Positions 1-8,329 of a stretch of DNA of 64,000 nt are shown here, one piece after another. The notes under the pieces were generated by a model. That model was not told the origin of the DNA and did not search any database. It worked only from the letters and a program-made list of their open reading frames with translations. The translations under genes and the position numbers were made by a program. This DNA is from Methyloversatilis sp. (GTDB lineage Bacteria > Pseudomonadota > Gammaproteobacteria > Burkholderiales > Rhodocyclaceae). The stretch covers positions 62,001 to 126,000 of the forward strand of contig JAEUNO010000020.1 of assembly GCA_016791045.1 (NCBI GenBank). The letters are read 5' to 3'. Within the stretch, counting starts at the first letter, position 1. Each line of letters starts with the position of its first letter.

Positions 1-302
1 TCGCTACCTTGGCTTGTTCTCAAGTTAAAGAAAACGGGTTTTTCTTACTTTGTGTTGTGATCAAGGTAAACAAGACAACGACTGGTGCTCCCTCATCTTC
101 GCCCTGACGCGGGCCCCCAGGTGGCCTCCCTTCCTGCGAAGAGGGCTTGTCACGCCCGTGGTTCCTTGCAGCGCTACCCGGACAAACCCGATTTCGTTCA
201 ACAAGGGGGATCGCGTCACGATAGCCAAGACTCTGCTGGAAGAAATTGTCTGTCGCCGGTGACAATGACACTGCGGAATCGGGTGGAAAGCCTCATGAGC
301 GC
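1..302. other. Intergenic leader without a convincing gene
   Basis: No reading frame here has protein-like composition. I see two weak inverted repeats: AAGAAAA at 28-34 facing TTTTCTT at 40-46, and ATTGTC at 245-250 facing GACAAT at 261-266. The first 60 bases are AT-rich compared with the rest, as expected of a gap between transcription units. Whether type I methylase and specificity genes lie just upstream cannot be seen from this window. Confidence 0.6.
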
Positions 303-330
303 TTGCCAGATCAGCTTCCATCTGTAATAT
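303..330 (+). promoter_or_regulatory. Predicted sigma-70 promoter of the HTH-NTase-HsdR operon
   Basis: TTGCCA at 303-308 and TAATAT at 325-330 are separated by 16 bases and lie just ahead of the start codon at 364. The -10 hexamer runs into the 26-bp palindrome at 328-353, so a protein bound there would block the promoter. The predicted transcript start is inside the palindrome, giving a leader of only about 25-30 bases. Confidence 0.5.
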
Positions 331-353
331 TCGCTATTCGCGAATAGCGAATA
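328..353. promoter_or_regulatory. Perfect 26-bp palindromic operator candidate
   Basis: The left half TATTCGCTATTCG (328-340) is exactly mirrored by CGAATAGCGAATA (341-353). Within each half the motif ATTCG occurs twice, as in ATTCGCTATTCG, so two dimers could bind side by side. It ends 10 bases before the first gene of the operon. The likely ligand is the winged-helix protein encoded at 364-912, which would make this an autoregulatory site. That assignment is inference; the symmetry itself is seen directly. Confidence 0.75.
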
Positions 354-363
354 CGGTGGCGGG

Positions 364-912
364 ATGGAACTCAAACCTCAGGACCTGCTGGTGCTGTTGA
401 AGGTGGCGGCACATCCGCCACGGCGCTGGACCTATGCCGCGCTGGGTGAGGCGCTCGGGATGAGCGCCTCGGAGGTGCATGCGAGCGTAAAGCGCTCCGT
501 GACGTCCGGCCTGGCGGTGGCGCCGGCACGCGGCGAGTGGACGCCGGTACGGCCCAGTCTGCTGGAGTTCGTGCTGCACGGTGTCCGTTATGTCTGGCCC
601 GCCACGCCCGGACCGATCAAACGCGGCGTGCCAACCGCCTTCGGCGCCGAGCCGCTGGCCAGCCAGCTCACCGCCGCACCGGGCGAGGCGCCGGTATGGG
701 CCGACCCGGCCGGCAGCGCCAAAGGCCCGACGCTCTCCCCGCTTTACCGGACCGCGCCCAAAGCCGCTCTCGCCGACCCGGCCTTGCATCGCCTGCTGGC
801 CTTGCTTGACGCGCTGCGCACCGGTCGGGCGCGCGAGCGCACATTGGCCGCCACGCTGATGAAGGCTGAGCTCTCGCAGTCCGAGCTGGGGGCAGCCGAT
901 GCGGAGCGATGA
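364..912 (+). CDS. Winged-helix (MarR/AbiEi-like) regulator, 182 aa
   Basis: Residues 4-60 form a predicted winged helix-turn-helix (helix around QDLLVLLKVA, recognition region around LGMSASEVHASVKR), followed by a Pro/Ala/Gly-rich linker and a short C-terminal helical region. It is the first gene of a three-gene unit: its TGA stop overlaps the ATG of the nucleotidyltransferase at 899. The gene begins 10 bases after a perfect palindrome that overlaps the predicted promoter. It may repress its own operon and could act as the antitoxin-like partner of the downstream nucleotidyltransferase, as in AbiE-type pairs. A family name beyond winged helix cannot be assigned with confidence. The ribosome binding site is weak (GGTGG at 356-360). 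Confidence 0.75.
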   Translation: MELKPQDLLVLLKVAAHPPRRWTYAALGEALGMSASEVHASVKRSVTSGLAVAPARGEWTPVRPSLLEFVLHGVRYVWPATPGPIKRGVPTAFGAEPLASQLTAAPGEAPVWADPAGSAKGPTLSPLYRTAPKAALADPALHRLLALLDALRTGRARERTLAATLMKAELSQSELGAADAER

Positions 913-1582
913 TCCCAATCTGCCAGCCCTGCGTCGCATTGCCGAAGCGCTCGATGAGCTGCGCGAACAGGTGGTGTTCGTCGGCGGCGCGGTGGCAGGC
1001 CTGCTGGTGACCGACCCGCTGGCTGACGCCGTGCGCGCCACGCGCGACGTGGATGCCGTAGTGAATGCCTGCCGGGCCACCTTTCATCGCATCGAGGAAC
1101 AGGTGGCCGCCCGGGGTTTTGCACGCGACATGAACAGCGATGTGATCTGCCGCTGGGTACACAAGGACTCTGGCCTTGTGTTCGACCTGATGCCGGTGCA
1201 GCCCGAGGTACTGGGCTTTTCGAACCGCTGGTATCCCTATGCGGTGGACAGCGCTGTCCCTCTTGATCTGGGCGATGGCATCACGATACGGCTGGTCAGC
1301 GCGGTCGCTTTCGTGGCTACCAAGCTGGAAGCCTTCGTCAGCAGGGGCGGCGGCGACTTCATGAGCAGCCACGATCTTGAGGACGTGCTGAACGTCGTCG
1401 ACGGACGCGAGGAACTGCTCGAAGAAATGGCCGCAGCACCGGCCGAACTGAAACATGCGGTGGCCGGGGTCTTCGCGCACCTGCTCGCGAACTCCGACTT
1501 CATCAATGCCCTGCCAGGGCTGATCGCCGAACCGGACCGCGCAGGTCTTGTGACCGAAAGGCTGAGGGCCCTGAGCCGATGA
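899..1582 (+). CDS. AbiEii-like nucleotidyltransferase-fold protein, 227 aa
   Basis: The protein shows the polymerase-beta-type nucleotidyltransferase signature: a GG turn at residues 29-30 (VFVGGAVAG), then D50 and D52 in ATRDVDAVV, and a third possible carboxylate, D96, in LVFDLMPV. A later segment, KLEAF followed by SHDLEDV, is typical of AbiEii/AbiGii and related minimal nucleotidyltransferases. Known members modify tRNA or protein by nucleotide transfer and act as toxins in abortive infection. The start overlaps the regulator gene by 14 bases and the stop overlaps the HsdR start (ATGA at 1579-1582), so translation is coupled. A toxin role is inferred from fold and position; a regulatory or housekeeping role is possible. 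Confidence 0.75.
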   Translation: MRSDDPNLPALRRIAEALDELREQVVFVGGAVAGLLVTDPLADAVRATRDVDAVVNACRATFHRIEEQVAARGFARDMNSDVICRWVHKDSGLVFDLMPVQPEVLGFSNRWYPYAVDSAVPLDLGDGITIRLVSAVAFVATKLEAFVSRGGGDFMSSHDLEDVLNVVDGREELLEEMAAAPAELKHAVAGVFAHLLANSDFINALPGLIAEPDRAGLVTERLRALSR

Positions 1583-4500
1583 ATCTGCACCAGGAACACC
1601 ACTTCGAGCGCGAAATCTGCGCCCACCTCGGCGCCCATGGCTGGCTGTACGACGAGGACGCCGCGCAGGGTTTCGATGCCGCAAGCGGCCTCTACATGCC
1701 GGATCTGCTGTCCTGGCTGAAGGTGTCGCAAGCCGAAAGCCTGCTCAAGCTTGAGAAGACGCACGGCGCCCAGCTCGGCAAGGTGCTGGCCGAGCGGGTG
1801 CGCAAGAGCCTGAACGAGCGCGGTACGCTGGAGGTGCTGCGCCGGGGCGTGGACATGCTGGGCCTTCCGGCGCCGCTGCAGCTGGCGCAGTTCAGGCCGG
1901 CGCTGGGGCTGAACCCGGCCCTCCAGGCGCGCTACGAGGCCAATCACCTGCGGGTGCTGCGCCAGGTGCATCACTCGCCCAATCTGCCCAAGGATGCGCT
2001 GGACCTGCTGCTCTGCCTGAATGGCATTCCGGTGGCGACTGCCGAGCTCAAGTCCAACTTCACACAGAGTGTGCACGACGCGGTGGACCAATACCGCTTC
2101 GACCGCCTGCCGCAGCCCAAGGGCGGTGTGACCGAGCCGGTGCTGGGCTTCCCGGGCGGCGCGCTGGTGCATTTCGCGGTGAGCCAGAGCGCGGTGATGA
2201 TGAGCACCCGGCTGGCCGGCCCGGCCACTCACTTCCTGCCCTTCAACCGGGGAAACCAGGGCGGCGCCGGCAATGCGCCGAACCCTGATGGTTTTGCCAC
2301 CGCCTACCTGTGGGAAGAGGTGTGGGCACGCGAGAGCTGGCTCGACATCCTGCACCGCTATCTGGTGGGCAAGCGCGACGACAAGAAGCAGCTCAAGGCG
2401 GTCGTCTTCCAGCGTTATCACCAGCTCGACGCGACGCGAAAGCTGGTGGCTGACGTCTTGGCACAGGGCCCCGGTCAGCGCTACCTGATCCAGCACTCGG
2501 CCGGCTCCGGAAAGACCAACTCGATCGCATGGACCGCGCACTTTCTGGCTGACCTGCACGACGCCGAGCACCGGAAACTGTTCGACAGCGTGCTGGTAGT
2601 GAGCGACCGCAATGTGCTGGATGCGCAGCTGCAGGAAGCCATCTTCGATTTCGAGCGCACGACCGGCGTGGTGGCCACCATCACCAACGAGAACGGCAGT
2701 AAGAGCGCTCAGCTCGGTCAGGCGCTGAAGGACGGCAAGAAGATCATCGTCTGCACGATACAGACCTTCCCGTTCGCGCTGCAGGCGGTGCAGGAACTGG
2801 CGGCAACCGAGGGCAAGCGCTTCGCGGTGATTGCGGACGAGGCGCACAGCTCGCAGACCGGCGAGGCGGCGGCCAAGCTCAAGCAACTGCTGTCGGCCGA
2901 CGAATGGGCGGCGCTGCAGGACGGCGGCGAGGTGGATACCGAAGCGTTGCTGGCTGCGCAGATGGAGGCCAAGAGCGCGTCGAAGGGACTGACCTACATC
3001 GCGTTCACCGCCACGCCGAAGGCGAAGACGCTGGAGCTGTTCGGCCGTCGAAAAGTGGAAGATGAGCCTGACGGACTGCCACAGCCCTTCCACATCTATT
3101 CCATGCGGCAGGCGATCGAGGAAGGCTTCATCCTCGACGTGCTGCAGAACTACACCAGCTACAAGCTCGCGTTCAAGCTGGCGCATGACGGTCAGGAATA
3201 CGACGAAACCCAGGTCGAACGCAGCGCCGCGGTGAAGGGCATCATGCAGTGGGTGCGCCTGCACCCGTACAACATCGCCCAGAAGGTGCAGGTGGTGGTG
3301 GAGCACTACCGCGAGAACGTACAGCCCCTGCTGGCCGGCAGGGCCAAGGCGATGGTGGTAGTCGGCTCACGCCGCGAGGCGGTACGCTGGCAGAAGGCGA
3401 TGCGCAGCTACATCCAGGGCCGGAACTACCCGCTGGGCGTGCTGGTGGCCTTCTCGGGCGAGGTGAACGACCCGGACAGCTTTCCGGAGCCGGTGACCGA
3501 AACCAGTCCGCATCTTAATCCGGGCCTGAAGGGCCGCGACATTCGCGAGAGCTTCGCGGGACCTGACTACCACCTGCTGCTGGTGGCAAACAAGTTCCAG
3601 ACCGGCTTCGACCAGCCGCTGCTGTGCGGCATGTATGTCGACAAGATGCTGGGCGGCATTCAGGCGGTGCAGACGCTGTCGCGCCTGAACCGCGCGCATC
3701 CGGGCAAGGACACGACCTACATCCTGGATTTCGTGAATGATCCGGCAGAGATCCTGAAGGCCTTCAAGAGCTATTACGAGACGGCCGAGCTGGAAAGCGC
3801 CACCGACCCGCATCTGGTGTACGACCTGCGTGCCAAGCTCGATGCGGCCGGTCACTACGACGAGTTCGAGGTCGAGCGCGTGGTGCAGGTCGAACTGGAC
3901 CCTCAAGGCACGCAGAAGGCGCTGGATGCCGCCATCGCGCCGGTGGCCGACCGACTGCTCAAGCGCTACAAGGCGCTGCAGACCGAGAAGCTCAGTGCGG
4001 AGGGATTGGGCGACGACAAGGCCGTGAAGGCTGCGAAGGACGCACTCGACGCTCTGGTGCTGTTCAAGGGTGACATGGCGGCCTATGTGCGGCTGTACGC
4101 TTTCCTGAGCCAGATCTTCGACTATGGCAATACCGCGATCGAAAAGCGCTTCGTGTTCTACAAGCGCCTGCTGCCTCTGCTGGAGTTCGGTCGCGAGCGG
4201 AACGAGGTCGATCTTTCGAAGGTGGTGCTGACCCATCACACCCTGAAGAACCGTGGCCAGCAACCCATGACGCTGAACGCCGACGGCAGCTACAAGCTCG
4301 CGCCCATCGATGCGGTGGGCAGCGGCGCAGTGCAGGAGAAACAGCAGGCCTATCTCGATGAAATCATCGACAAGGTGAATGGCCTGTTCGAAGGCGAACT
4401 GACCGACGACGACCAGCTGGTCTACGTGAATGGCGTGCTGAAGGGAAAATTGCTGGAGAACGAGACTTTGGTGCAGCAGGCGGCAAGCAACAGCAAGGAA

Positions 4501-4704
4501 CAGTTCGCCAACTCGCCCGACCTGAAGGACGCGCTGCTCAATGCCATCATGGACGCGCTGGAAGCGCACCAAACAATGAGTAAGCAGGCACTCGGTTCCG
4601 CTCGGGTACGCGACGGACTGCGGGACATCCTGCTCGGGCCGGCGCAACTGTACGAAGCGCTGCGAGCGAAATCCGGCGGCGGGCAACCGCGGCCGGGACC
4701 GTGA
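1579..4704 (+). CDS. hsdR: Type I restriction endonuclease subunit R (HsdR)
   Basis: This 1041-residue protein has the usual HsdR length. The N-terminal nuclease domain carries a PD-(D/E)xK pattern, D142 then E156-L-K158 (TAELKSN). The superfamily 2 translocase follows, with Walker A (HSAGSGKT, about residues 306-313), a DEAH box (IADEAHSS, about 418-425), motif III FTATP, and motifs V-VI in NKFQTGFD and QTLSRLNR. The C-terminal half is helical, as expected for docking to the methylase core. HsdR normally needs HsdM and HsdS to cut DNA; neither is visible here. The gene is coupled by ATGA overlap to the nucleotidyltransferase, and a terminator at 4765-4800 closes the operon. No motif appears damaged. 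Confidence 0.92.
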   Translation: MNLHQEHHFEREICAHLGAHGWLYDEDAAQGFDAASGLYMPDLLSWLKVSQAESLLKLEKTHGAQLGKVLAERVRKSLNERGTLEVLRRGVDMLGLPAPLQLAQFRPALGLNPALQARYEANHLRVLRQVHHSPNLPKDALDLLLCLNGIPVATAELKSNFTQSVHDAVDQYRFDRLPQPKGGVTEPVLGFPGGALVHFAVSQSAVMMSTRLAGPATHFLPFNRGNQGGAGNAPNPDGFATAYLWEEVWARESWLDILHRYLVGKRDDKKQLKAVVFQRYHQLDATRKLVADVLAQGPGQRYLIQHSAGSGKTNSIAWTAHFLADLHDAEHRKLFDSVLVVSDRNVLDAQLQEAIFDFERTTGVVATITNENGSKSAQLGQALKDGKKIIVCTIQTFPFALQAVQELAATEGKRFAVIADEAHSSQTGEAAAKLKQLLSADEWAALQDGGEVDTEALLAAQMEAKSASKGLTYIAFTATPKAKTLELFGRRKVEDEPDGLPQPFHIYSMRQAIEEGFILDVLQNYTSYKLAFKLAHDGQEYDETQVERSAAVKGIMQWVRLHPYNIAQKVQVVVEHYRENVQPLLAGRAKAMVVVGSRREAVRWQKAMRSYIQGRNYPLGVLVAFSGEVNDPDSFPEPVTETSPHLNPGLKGRDIRESFAGPDYHLLLVANKFQTGFDQPLLCGMYVDKMLGGIQAVQTLSRLNRAHPGKDTTYILDFVNDPAEILKAFKSYYETAELESATDPHLVYDLRAKLDAAGHYDEFEVERVVQVELDPQGTQKALDAAIAPVADRLLKRYKALQTEKLSAEGLGDDKAVKAAKDALDALVLFKGDMAAYVRLYAFLSQIFDYGNTAIEKRFVFYKRLLPLLEFGRERNEVDLSKVVLTHHTLKNRGQQPMTLNADGSYKLAPIDAVGSGAVQEKQQAYLDEIIDKVNGLFEGELTDDDQLVYVNGVLKGKLLENETLVQQAASNSKEQFANSPDLKDALLNAIMDALEAHQTMSKQALGSARVRDGLRDILLGPAQLYEALRAKSGGGQPRPGP

Positions 4705-4764
4705 AGGTCGTCCGAAGCGGAATGAGGCGCAGAGGCGCCGGGAGAAGTAAGCCCGGCAGAAACG

Positions 4765-4800
4765 ACAAGGGCTTGCATCGCTGCAAGCCCTTGTTTGTTT
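4765..4800 (+). terminator. Rho-independent terminator after hsdR
   Basis: ACAAGGGCTTGCA (4765-4777) pairs perfectly with TGCAAGCCCTTGT (4782-4794) around a TCGC loop and is followed by TTGTTT. The 13-bp stem and T-rich tail suit termination of the hsdR operon. On the other strand the same stem sits directly behind the tRNA genes and may stop their transcription too, although the tail there is poorer in T. Confidence 0.85.
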
Positions 4801-4875
4801 GGTGGGTTGTGAGTGGCTCGAACACTCGACCTACGGATTAAGAGTCCGCTGCTCTACCAACTGAGCTAACAACCC
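4800..4875 (-). tRNA. tRNA-Lys (anticodon CTT)
   Basis: On the minus strand the gene starts GGGTTGT, has the D arm GCTCAGTTGGTAGAGC, anticodon loop ACTCTTAATCC with CTT, the T loop GTTCGAGCC, and ends ACAACCC-A-CCA with CCA encoded. All four stems fold. It lies downstream of a second lysine tRNA, and both probably come from one transcript driven by the promoter at 5010-5038. Confidence 0.96.
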
Positions 4876-4913
4876 GAAACTGGTTCGCAATACCTGTTTT
4901 TCGGCCCACCGTG

Positions 4914-4989
4914 TGGTGGGTCGGGCGAGACTCGAACTCGCGACCAACGGATTAAAAGTCCGCTGCTCTACCGACTGAGCTACCGACCC
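4914..4989 (-). tRNA. tRNA-Lys (anticodon TTT)
   Basis: Read on the minus strand: acceptor GGGTCGG, D arm GCTCAGTCGGTAGAGC, anticodon loop ACTTTTAATCC with TTT, T arm with GTTCGAGTC, and 3' end CCGACCC-A-CCA. It is the promoter-proximal copy of a tandem pair of lysine tRNAs with different anticodons, 38 bases apart. Confidence 0.96.
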
Positions 4990-5009
4990 TCGCCTTGCGA
5001 AGAGGGCGG

Positions 5010-5038
5010 ATTATAGGAAGCGGGTTTTGATGCGTCAA
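5010..5038 (-). promoter_or_regulatory. Consensus sigma-70 promoter for the tRNA-Lys pair
   Basis: On the minus strand TTGACG (5038-5033) is followed after exactly 17 bases by TATAAT (5015-5010). The -10 hexamer matches the consensus perfectly and the -35 in five of six positions. The first tRNA begins 20 bases downstream of the -10. Such a strong promoter suits stable RNA genes. Confidence 0.85.
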
Positions 5039-5075
5039 GGCTTTCCGGCATCGGCGACGCGCGGGCCGGTTCCGG

Positions 5076-6191
5076 CTACTCGCGCATCAGCCACCACATG
5101 GAGGCCTTCATGGTCAGTGCGGAGCCGATGATGATGGCCAGCAGCGCGATGGCGGAGCCGAGCGCCAGTGTCGATACGCCGGTGATGCCCTGGCCCACGC
5201 TGCAGCCGGAGGCCAGCACGCCGCCGATGGCCATCAATGCGCCGCCGATGCCGTGGCGCACCAGGTCGGCGCTGCTGCGGAACCACTCGATGCGGAATTT
5301 GCCGGCCAGGACGGCGTACAGGAAGGCGCCGACGATGACGCCGACCAGCGCCATGACGCCGAAGTTGAGCAGGGCGGTGTTGGTCGGGTCGAGCAGGTAG
5401 CGCGCGCTGTCGGCCATCGGGCCGACGAAGGTGTAGGACTGCGCTTCGACGCGGCTGGGCAGCACGTCGGCGAATTCGGCCCACTCCTTCCATGCCGCGG
5501 CGCGCGGGCCGGCGGTGAGCCACCAGCCGGCCAGCACGGCCAGACCGAAGCCGATGCCGCCGGCGATGTTGTCCGCATCGCGCCGGAACTCGGCATTCGC
5601 GAAGGCCCAGACGGCGAGCGCGCCGGCGATCAGCCAGGCCAGCGCGCGGTTCAGCGTGGCGGCGTCGCCACCGACGGTGCCGGCGATGACCGAGCCGAGC
5701 GCCTGCGAGTCGATGCCGCGCGCGTCGAGCGACAGCGTGAAGCGGCCCATCCAGCCGAAGGCCAGCGCGTAGAACTCGGTGAAGATCATCAGGTAGGCGA
5801 ACAGCGCGCCGACCGCCAGCACGAACACCGACTTGAGATTGCCGCCGCCGATGCGCACCAGTGTCTTGTTGCCGCAGCCGCTGGCCAGCGTCATGCCGAC
5901 GCCGAACAGCAGGCCGCCGACCAGATAGCGCAGCCAGGCGAGCTGCGGGCTGCGGTACGGTGGGTAGGTGGTGGCGAGGTCGATGATGCCGGCCGATTCC
6001 ATGCCGACCAGGCCGGCCATCGCGGTGGCGATGGCGAGCATCCACGAGCGCATGCGGCCGAGGTCGCCGATGTTGATCCAGTCGGACACCGCGCCCATGG
6101 TGCAGAAATTGGTGCGCGCGGTCAGCGCGCCGAGCGCGATCGACAGCCCCAGCACGGCGGCCAGTGTTTCGGTGTGGATGTTGAGGTCCAT
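5076..6191 (-). CDS. YeeE/YedE family sulfur-compound transporter
   Basis: A 371-residue, strongly hydrophobic protein with about nine to ten predicted membrane segments. Conserved cysteine motifs of the family are visible: TNFCTMGAV near the N terminus, SGCGNKTL near residue 106, and ASGCSVGQG near the C terminus. Members such as TsuA carry thiosulfate through the inner membrane, handing it between these cysteines. The gene follows queC on the same strand with a gap of about 40 bases and may be cotranscribed. Substrate specificity (thiosulfate or another reduced sulfur species) is inferred from family motifs only. Confidence 0.85.
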   Translation of the reverse strand: MDLNIHTETLAAVLGLSIALGALTARTNFCTMGAVSDWINIGDLGRMRSWMLAIATAMAGLVGMESAGIIDLATTYPPYRSPQLAWLRYLVGGLLFGVGMTLASGCGNKTLVRIGGGNLKSVFVLAVGALFAYLMIFTEFYALAFGWMGRFTLSLDARGIDSQALGSVIAGTVGGDAATLNRALAWLIAGALAVWAFANAEFRRDADNIAGGIGFGLAVLAGWWLTAGPRAAAWKEWAEFADVLPSRVEAQSYTFVGPMADSARYLLDPTNTALLNFGVMALVGVIVGAFLYAVLAGKFRIEWFRSSADLVRHGIGGALMAIGGVLASGCSVGQGITGVSTLALGSAIALLAIIIGSALTMKASMWWLMRE

Positions 6192-6230
6192 CGTGTTCGG
6201 GTCCGGTTGTCGGCCCCTCGCACGGGGGCT

Positions 6231-6920
6231 CTATCTGTACGGCGTCGGGTCCGCGATTCCGGCGGCAGCGAAGCCTTCACGGCGCAGGCGGCACGAATCG
6301 CACACGCCGCAGGCGCGGCCGGCGTCGTCGGCCTGGTAGCACGACACGGTGAGTCCGTAATCGACACCCAGATCTGCGCCAGCGCGGATGATACCCGCCT
6401 TGGTCAATGCAATCAGCGGCGCGTGCACGGTCAGTCGGGCGCCCTCCACCGCAGCCTTCGTGGCCAGATTGGCCATCGCTTCGAAGGCCTTGATGTATTC
6501 CGGTCGGCAGTCGGGGTAGCCGGAGTAGTCAACCGCATTGACGCCGCAGTGGATGTCCTGCGCGCCGAGCACTTCGGCCCACGCCAGCGCCAGCGACAGC
6601 ATGATGGTGTTGCGTGCGGGCACATAGGTGACCGGGATGCCCGGCGCCACGCCGTCGACCGGCACGTCGATCGCGCTGTCGGTCAGCGCCGAGCCGCCGA
6701 AGGCACGCAGGTCGAGCGTCAGCGTGCGGTGGCTGGCGGCGCCGAGTGCCTTCGCCACGCGCGCGGCGGCCACCAGTTCGGCACGGTGGCGCTGGCCGTA
6801 ATCGACCGACAGGCAGTGGCAGTCGTGCCCCTGCGCACGCGCCATCGCCAGCACGGTGGCCGAGTCGAGACCGCCGGACAGCAGCACGACGGCCGGCCGC
6901 GATGAAACCGTACTGCCCAT
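6231..6920 (-). CDS. queC: 7-cyano-7-deazaguanine synthase QueC
   Basis: QueC converts 7-carboxy-7-deazaguanine to preQ0 with ATP and ammonia, on the path to queuosine in tRNA. The 229-residue protein has the PP-loop SGGLDSAT near residues 15-22, then [12 protein letters not shown], and a C-terminal zinc site CGVCDSC with the upstream cysteine in VSCYQ. Length is normal for the family. It lies 15 bases downstream of cpoB at the end of the tol-pal cluster, an arrangement seen in many beta- and gammaproteobacteria. Confidence 0.95.
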   Translation of the reverse strand: MGSTVSSRPAVVLLSGGLDSATVLAMARAQGHDCHCLSVDYGQRHRAELVAAARVAKALGAASHRTLTLDLRAFGGSALTDSAIDVPVDGVAPGIPVTYVPARNTIMLSLALAWAEVLGAQDIHCGVNAVDYSGYPDCRPEYIKAFEAMANLATKAAVEGARLTVHAPLIALTKAGIIRAGADLGVDYGLTVSCYQADDAGRACGVCDSCRLRREGFAAAGIADPTPYR

Positions 6921-6935
6921 TGCGTGCGCCCCTTC

Positions 6936-7700
6936 CTACTTCTTCTTCGGTGGCGGAGCCAGTTGCTTCAGGCGCTGACGCGCGACGTCGGCTGCCGGCG
7001 TGCTGCCGTATTCGGCCACCACGGTGTCCAGCGTCTTCTTCGCGCCCTTGGTGTCGCCCTGGACCTGCTGCGTGTTGGCCAGACCGAGCAGGGCCTCGGG
7101 GGCGCGCACGTCGGACGGCCACTGCGCGTGCACCGTCTGGTAAAGCTCGGCGGCACGTGGGTAATTCTTGGCCTGGAAGCTCGAGCTGGCGGCCCAGTAG
7201 TGCGCCGCAGGCTGGAAGCTGCTCTGCGGCCAGGCGGTGATGAAGGCTTCGAACGCGGTTTGCGCATCGGCAAACTTGCCGCCCTTGAGCAGATTGAGCG
7301 CGGCTTCATAGTCGCGCGCCTCGGCCGCCGGATCGACCGCCGGTGCCGCCGCAGCCGCTGCGACAGGAGCGGCTTCAAGCGCACGCAGGCGGTTGTCCAG
7401 ATCGAGGTAGAAATCCTTCTGCCGCTTGGTGGCGGCTTCCAGTTCGTAGGTGAGCACCTCGTTTTGGCCGCGCAGCTTGGCGATTTCGGCGCGCAGGGCT
7501 TCGATCTGGTTGGTCAGGTCGAGCTGCACGCGCTGCGACTGTTCCACTTGCGCATCGAGCTTGCCCAGCCGTGTGGTGGATTCAAGCTTGAGCGCTTCGA
7601 TGCGCTGACGCGCCACGTCGTCATCGAACAGCGCCCATGCCGGGGCGCTGCCGATGGACAACATGGCCAGCGCCGTCGCGATGCCGCGACGGGCCCGCAT
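6936..7700 (-). CDS. cpoB: Cell division coordinator CpoB (YbgF)
   Basis: A 254-residue periplasmic protein with a signal peptide (about residues 1-23, ending AWA), an N-terminal coiled coil rich in Leu, Glu and Arg (about 25-110) and C-terminal tetratricopeptide repeats (about 125-245). CpoB binds TolA and couples outer-membrane constriction to septal peptidoglycan synthesis by PBP1B. Its ATG overlaps the pal stop codon by one base, so the two are cotranslated. The trimerising coiled coil followed by TPRs is the standard family architecture. The C terminus is lysine-rich (PPPKKK). Confidence 0.93.
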   Translation of the reverse strand: MRARRGIATALAMLSIGSAPAWALFDDDVARQRIEALKLESTTRLGKLDAQVEQSQRVQLDLTNQIEALRAEIAKLRGQNEVLTYELEAATKRQKDFYLDLDNRLRALEAAPVAAAAAAPAVDPAAEARDYEAALNLLKGGKFADAQTAFEAFITAWPQSSFQPAAHYWAASSSFQAKNYPRAAELYQTVHAQWPSDVRAPEALLGLANTQQVQGDTKGAKKTLDTVVAEYGSTPAADVARQRLKQLAPPPKKK

Positions 7701-8263
7701 CAGAACTCACCCGAATAGAGCATTTCCGAGCGGCGGTTCTCGGCGTAGGCGGCTTCGTCGCTGCCTTCCATGCGCGGCTTCTCTTCGCCCAGGCTGACCG
7801 ACTCGATCTGCGCTTCCTGCACGCCCAGCAGCATCAGCGCGCGCTTGACGGCTTCGGCACGCTTCTGGCCGAGCGCCAGGTTGTACTCGCGCGAACCGCG
7901 TTCGTCGGTATTGCCCTGGATCAGCATCTTCAGCTTCGGGTTGGCGGCCAGCACCTTGGCGTGCGCCGAAATCAGGCTGGCGTAGCTGTCCTTGATGGCG
8001 TAGCTGTCGTAGTCGAAGTAGATGATGCGCTTGGACAGCGGGCTGTTCGGGTCCTTCAGCGACGCCATCAGCGCCTCTTCCGGCGTCATGGTCTTGCCGC
8101 TGACGGCGGGCGGGGCAACCGGCGTGCCGCTCGGGCCGGCCGGCGCGACCGGCGTCTTGCTTTCGGTCGGGGCGGCGGGCTGCTCCGGACCGGATGACGA
8201 GCAGCCGGCGAGCAGTGCGAGGGTCAGGGTGGCGATGGCGATCTTGCTGGCGGACGTTTGCAT
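7700..8263 (-). CDS. pal: Peptidoglycan-associated lipoprotein Pal
   Basis: Outer-membrane lipoprotein of 187 residues. The lipobox LLAGC places the acylated cysteine at about residue 21, followed by a Pro/Ala-rich tether and an OmpA-like peptidoglycan-binding domain (about 75-185). That domain has the family pattern FDYDSYAI, GNTDERGSREYNLALGQKRA and the final SRR-like NRRSEMLY. Pal anchors the outer membrane to the wall and is pulled to the septum by TolB and TolA. It is preceded by tolB and overlaps cpoB. Confidence 0.96.
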   Translation of the reverse strand: MQTSASKIAIATLTLALLAGCSSSGPEQPAAPTESKTPVAPAGPSGTPVAPPAVSGKTMTPEEALMASLKDPNSPLSKRIIYFDYDSYAIKDSYASLISAHAKVLAANPKLKMLIQGNTDERGSREYNLALGQKRAEAVKRALMLLGVQEAQIESVSLGEEKPRMEGSDEAAYAENRRSEMLYSGEF

Positions 8264-8329
8264 GGCTGGGCCTTTCTAGTGGTCGGAACGGGGAGTGTGA
8301 CGTGAAATAAAGGTTTGATCTGTGCGGCG

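Noticed and set aside
1237-3306. Long open frame on the minus strand opposite hsdR (about 690 codons)
   Set aside because: Composition is rich in His, Arg and Gln, typical of the antisense of GC-rich genes; it has no motif, whereas the plus strand has all HsdR motifs.
1-4800. Integrative element with att repeats at tRNA-Lys
   Set aside because: No integrase and no duplicate of the tRNA 3' end were seen in the window, so an island boundary is only a suggestion.
5253-6905. Long plus-strand frame opposite the YeeE-like and queC genes
   Set aside because: It spans two clear minus-strand genes and has only Arg/Gly/Ala/His-rich antisense composition.
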